From Acanthosepion esculentum (lineage: Eukaryota; Mollusca; Cephalopoda; Sepiida; Sepiidae): a stretch of DNA of 64,000 nucleotides. Of this stretch, positions 60,288 through 64,000 are shown piece after piece (positions within the stretch are counted from its first letter, which is position 1; each line of letters begins with the position of its first letter). The notes beneath the pieces are model-generated. The model was not told where the DNA came from and made no database searches. It saw only the letters and a list, made by a program, of their open reading frames with translations. The DNA lies in the NCBI GenBank assembly GCA_964036315.1, contig OZ038498.1:9630861-9694860 (forward strand). Direction: 5' to 3'. The position numbers and the translations under genes are program-made.

Positions 60288-60630
60288 TTATGCGCCGTGT
60301 CCTTTCAGGACGTAGGCAATCATGGCTCTCCATTTCCTCCTATCCCTTGTAGCTCTCAATGAGTTTCGTCCCTCTGACACCCTTCCCCAGACAACGTTCT
60401 GTCATCCACTTGCTTAAGCCCGCCAGGTATGTCAAGTGTTGCTTTCCTTTGTCTCTCTTTCCCTCTATTCGACCTGTGAGTATCAGATTCTCTAGGCCCT
60501 CCTTTCTCATTACGTGTCCCAGAAATTTCAGCTGCCTCTTCCTGGTGTTAAGTTATAATCTTCCTCCTGGTATTCATCCTCTCCAAAACCATCATCTTTG
60601 CTCACACGCTCGGTCCATGATATCATGTTT
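60288..60630 (-). pseudogene. RTE-like LINE ORF2, C-terminal fragment (copy 3)
   Basis: Minus-strand match to the copies at 37745 and 39885. This copy keeps the original end: WRAMIAYVLKGHGA and a TAA stop at 60288-60290. Upstream it has LGHVMRKEGLENLIL-like sequence and a SERVSKDDGFGEDEY-type degenerate stretch. Cut at about 60640 by a CA/TA microsatellite. All three copies lie on the minus strand. Confidence 0.72.
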
Positions 60631-60638
60631 TCTGGATA

Positions 60639-60640
<2 letters not shown>

Positions 60641-60723
<83 letters not shown>
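60641..60723. repeat. (CA)n(TA)n microsatellite
   Basis: A compound dinucleotide run of about 35 bp CA and 48 bp TA. Confidence 0.98.
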
Positions 60724-60727
<4 letters not shown>

Positions 60728-61804
60728 TCATACACGTGTTTGACATACTTGTTTTTGCTTTGTTTTTGTTTCTTAATAGGTATGCCGAGTTAAACTTGCT
60801 TTGCTCTTTTGTGGCTGGACAGTCAAAAGTACACCGAGCGTAAGGGTGTTTTTCCCAGGTTAAGAGGAAGGTAGATTTGAGCCCTGCTGAGGAACAAATT
60901 TTCTTTAATAACATGTTAGATTGTCCAGTCCGGCAGACGTCAATTACACGATTTAAAAAAAAAAGTGGGGATGTTTACAGAAAAACATATATCCACACAA
61001 TATAACGATAATAGTAGTAATAATCGGATTATGAAATCTATTAATTGCTTACAAATTAAATTTTAAATTTTCTTTAGTCATTTTATTTGTTAAATTTATA
61101 TTTTGTTCCTTCTTATTTATTGTCAGATGTCGCAAACATGGTATGGAGATTTCCAAAATGGAAGATTGGCCTGCATATGATATGCCAAAGCAAAATATAG
61201 GTCAGCATCTCACCATATGTATTTTATTTTCAGACATAAAATCTTATTTCTTGTTGAACATTGTTGTACATTATCACAGAGGAAGGAAGGCGAATTCACT
61301 GAGATAGTTTGAAACGTCAGATATCCTAGGTGGACCCAGGCCAGCCTGCACTAGCAAGAGCAAAACGTAGCCCAAAGATATAATCTATTGCACATTGCAA
61401 AAACCTTTTGAAATTACTAGTGCATAATATTAAATGTATCACTTTGAAAACTGGAATATGGCTGAAGAAAAGGCCAAGTTCAATAAAAAAAACTTATACG
61501 CATGTTGCTTTGTTGACTAAAAAAACAAGCAATGGAATTGGGGTGAGGTTTTATTTTTCTCGTACGTCTAATCAAATTTGGCTTCATATTATTTGCCATC
61601 AACATAGCAGTCATCTGCTCAATAATTTAAAGATGCATTTGATTGTCTCCCTTGTCAATCTGAAAACGTCCAGAATGTTGATAAGCAATTATAGAAAATA
61701 AACACAGATTTAATAAATATAGAGATACGCTATCTAAAAAAAAAAAAAGGGAACCCACTATGAATTTTTAAATCATCAATTATCAATGATTTTATCAGTT
61801 CCAA
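60724..61804. other. Intergenic DNA
   Basis: A 97-codon frame at 61408-61701 has no recognised motif; an overlapping frame with several stops reads YHFENWNMAEEKAKFNKKNL and DAFDCLPCQSENVQNVDK, which looks hydrophilic and protein-like, so a decayed gene or transposase may be here. Otherwise nothing seen. Confidence 0.35.
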
Positions 61805-61818
61805 TACATGTTCAAAAT

Positions 61819-62140
61819 ATATGGCTGAGTGGTTAGAACGTTCGCATTCTGCCCATGAGATCCGGGTTCGAATCTCCGGGTTCGAATCTCACCATGCGGC
61901 ACCTTTGGAAAGTGCTTGAAAACCATACCACGGGTTCACCCAAGCCTTGTGAGAAATTGGGTAGACCGTTGAGGGCCGTCGATAAATGTACTAGCATGAA
62001 ATCAAGATGGCATCTTGGCCAAGGAGTTGAGTGTTCAAAAAATACGGTCTTTCCCAGAAACTGTAACTACGGTCTGCTCAACATAGTTGCTCTGTGGGTG
62101 TTGAATAAACACAAATACGGGTATCCTCGAAGAACTATAA
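61819..62140 (+). mobile_element. tRNA-derived SINE with duplicated B-box, interrupted by a Tc1-like element
   Basis: A-box TGGCTGAGTGGTTAGAAC (61822-61839) and two adjoining B-boxes, each GGGTTCGAATCTC (61864 and 61878), form a tRNA-like head; the body follows to about 62140. The 14-bp TACATGTTCAAAAT before it (61805-61818) is repeated exactly at 63080-63093, just past the Tc1-like transposon. That fits a SINE target-site duplication with the transposon inserted at or near the SINE's 3' end. Body contains GTAGACCGTTGAGGGCCGTC. No protein. Confidence 0.65.
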
Positions 62141-62142
62141 CA

Positions 62143-63079
62143 CAGGGGTTGGACAAAATAATTAGAACAGGTGCAAATTCCACTCCTATATTTCAAATAC
62201 CTATTATATTAAAAACTTTAACTAAAACTTCATAATTTCAGGTTATATCTGTTGTAAATACGTTCGATAATCATCTGAATGGTCCAGTTTCTACTAAAAC
62301 TGTTCGTCGTGAGCTCCATGAGGCTGGATATCATGGAAGAGCCGCCGTAAGGAAACCACTTCTCTCCACTCGCAACATTCAGGTTGAAGTGGTGTAGCGA
62401 TCACAATGCCTGGCCTGCAGATTAATGGAAGCACGTCATATTCTCAGACGAGTCCAAGTTTTTTCTCTTTTCCCAACTTCAGGGCGAATTTATGTGTGTA
62501 GGCAGCCCAAAGAAGCTTACGACCCTGACTGCCTTCTTCCAACAGTGAAGCATGGAGGTGGATCAGTGATAGTTTGGGCCGCCATATCATGGAAATGTCT
62601 CGGTCCAATAGTTGCCCTGCATGGTAGAATCAACAGCAAAGATTACCTGAACATTTTGGGAGATCATGTTCATCCAATGGCCCAGACTTTATTCACTGAT
62701 GGTGATTGCATCTTCCAAGACGATAATGCTCCAATACATACCGCTTGAGTGGTTAAGAATTGGTATGAAGAGCATGAAAGGGAGCTAGAACACATGGAGT
62801 AGCCTCCCCAATCTCCAGATATCAATATTATTGAACATTTGTGGTGCATTTTGGAGCGACAAGTTAGGAGCCGCTATCCTCCACCGTCGTGTCTTAAAGA
62901 GCTGGAGCAGGCGTTAATAGAAGAATTGCTGAAAATTCCCCTGGATGAAGTCAGGAAGCTGTATGATTCCATTCCTAGACGTATTAAATCTCTATGTGAG
63001 GCTAAAGGAGGACCAACTCCATATTAAATAAATCTTCTTTGAATTTAACAAGTGTTTCAATTATTTTGTCCAACCCCTC
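62143..63079 (+). mobile_element. Tc1/mariner transposon, about 0.94 kb, inactive
   Basis: Inverted ends: AGGGGTTGGACAAAATAATT at the left (62145-62164) and its reverse complement at the right (63058-63077), with TA near both edges. The interior encodes a broken transposase (separate entry). Length is short for Tc1 elements (normally about 1.3-1.6 kb), and the N-terminal DNA-binding part is lacking, so the copy is internally deleted as well as mutated. Confidence 0.9.
62240..63027 (+). pseudogene. Tc1-like transposase, DD36E-type spacing, broken
   Basis: Reads KTVRRELHEAGYHGRAAVRK at 62299, then a stop (TAG, about 62395); IFSDESKFFLF (first catalytic Asp, about 62440) lies in a different frame, so there are two frameshifts around it; then SGRIYVCRQPKEAYDPDC, KHGGGSVIVWAAISW, QDDNAPIHTA (second Asp), a TGA at 62746, a TAG at about 62800, SPDINIIEHLWCILE (catalytic Glu), and an end at TAA 63025-63027. 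Counting codons in frame, 36 lie between the second Asp and the Glu; a DD36E branch of Tc1/mariner has been described. Both internal stops could be G-to-A or C-to-T changes. The N-terminal paired helix-turn-helix domain is largely missing. Confidence 0.88.
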
Positions 63080-63093
63080 TACATGTTCAAAAT

Positions 63094-63326
63094 GGCATCC
63101 CTTTATTTCTCTACATTTTCTAATGTGTTCGACGCAAAACCTTTGGACATTTCTCTGCATTGAAGTATTTGTTTCGATGTTTTCAAATGTTCTTGTCTTA
63201 TCAATTTGTGTCTAAGTTACTAATTAACTTAGCCACCATAGTGTAACAATCTGAAGCCTATCAGAATTAACAAATACATTGTTAAATGCATGGCCAAACT
63301 AAATATAGACCAAACTTTTTATATTA
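63094..63326. other. Intergenic DNA
   Basis: No feature seen. Confidence 0.5.
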
Positions 63327-63707
63327 TTATTTACACTATTTTTATTCGGACTATTGTCCTCATCATTGTTGTTGTTATCACAGCGTTTTCCAGGGGTATA
63401 TTGATCTGAATAACCTACAGGGAATTCTGAACTGAGTCATTTATTTAAACTTCTCTTTCCACATTCCATGTTTAGGGAGATATTGTCAAGTTCTTTTTTA
63501 TAGAACTGCTCAGTTTTTGCTTGCCCGTTTCCACTGAGTCCACTGCCCGACCCAGGGATTGATCTGACAGTCACCAAATTCACGAACCAATGCTTTAAGC
63601 CACTAGTCCATTGTCACGCACACACTTGTTCCTTTAGGATGAAGGCCGGGGGGCACAACTACCGAAACGTTATGATAACAAAGATGAGACATAAATAGTG
63701 TAAATAA
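63327..63707. mobile_element. Inverted-repeat element with tRNA-like interior, compact copy
   Basis: 381 bp. Perfect terminal inverted repeat TTATTTACACTATTT (63327-63341) against AAATAGTGTAAATAA (63693-63707), continued by imperfect arms: GGACTATTGTCCTCATC and GTTATCACAGCGTTTTC on the left, CGAAACGTTATGATAACA and AAGATGAGAC on the right. Between the arms lies a minus-strand tRNA-like segment with A-box TGGACTAGTGGCTTAAAGC (63592-63610) and B-box CAGATCAATCCCT. Same family as 57905-59026. Non-coding. Confidence 0.65.
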
Positions 63708-64000
63708 CTCCTCATTTCAGAAATTCAGATAGAAACTTTGTATATTAGTTTTATATAAACTCTGGAGACTTTTGCAAACAATGTGTTTTCACTTCGTTCC
63801 ATATATTTTATTTATACAACGGTTTTCAGTTGTTTCCATCGTACACTTTGCTTTTCTCTTACTGGTTCATCATTATTTATCTTTATTGAAGACAGAGGAT
63901 CTGAACTTTAAGACTAGTACAGCTTGACATTTAACAATATCAAGGTTCTAGTCACTTTTCCAATAGTCTAATCATCTTTGCTGCCGCAAAAATTGATTAC
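63708..64000. other. Intergenic DNA to the window end
   Basis: AT-rich, nothing recognised. Confidence 0.5.

Noticed and set aside
61408..61701. 97-codon gene
   Set aside because: No motif; an overlapping frame looks equally protein-like but has stops, so neither can be supported.

Overview
The window is eukaryotic, AT-rich and almost entirely repetitive. No bacterial-type gene, operon, rRNA or intact protein-coding gene can be supported. The mobile elements present (RTE-like and Jockey/CR1-like LINE remnants, a Tc1/mariner copy, a mariner-type remnant, a pogo-type MITE, an LTR of Gypsy type, several tRNA-derived SINEs) point to an animal. Their mix, with GATA/CT/CA microsatellites and tRNA SINEs with long structured bodies, suggests a mollusc, perhaps a cephalopod; that is inference and not proven from this sequence.

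Layout. 1-30313 is one tandem array of a T-rich 55-bp satellite (a 31-bp half plus a 24-bp half), truncated by the left window edge. Variant units and block duplications of about 0.6-2.8 kb lie inside it. Because the + strand of the unit contains no TAA, TAG or TGA, all three + frames stay open for kilobases; the enormous reading frames (up to about 6800 codons) are an artefact. 30314-35430 holds an ATG microsatellite, a copy of a non-autonomous retroposon, unique AT-rich DNA, a TC microsatellite, and a second inverted retroposon copy whose 30-bp minisatellite has grown to about 95 units. 35430-49700 is intergenic DNA with three kinds of transposon debris (RTE LINEs, mariner fragments, an LTR) and a SINE family whose body is a string of short hairpins. 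49700-54537 contains a broken LINE reverse transcriptase and two head-to-head copies of the same retroposon, one with an expanded second minisatellite (about 75 units). 54538-64000 holds a pogo MITE, a 50-bp minisatellite, inverted-repeat elements enclosing tRNA-like sequence, microsatellites, a possible broken gene fragment and a SINE with a Tc1-like transposon nested at its end.

The most interesting system is the retroposon seen at 30465-30906, 32280-35428, 51062-51604, 51856-54527 and as a fragment at 47738-47880. It has the order 5' 30-bp minisatellite (B), about 190-bp core, roughly 31-bp minisatellite (A), conserved 3' segment, A-rich tail. Two copies are bounded by perfect target-site duplications of 16 and 10 bp, so it moved as a unit, and different copies have expanded different minisatellites. 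The architecture recalls primate SVA elements but the sequence does not. The second is a tRNA-derived SINE (44276-44651, with an 11-bp target-site duplication) whose body folds into hairpins capped by UNCG- and GNRA-type tetraloops and which also occurs as a tandem cluster at 42262-42960.

Nothing here works together as a pathway; the window is a record of satellite growth and successive insertions.
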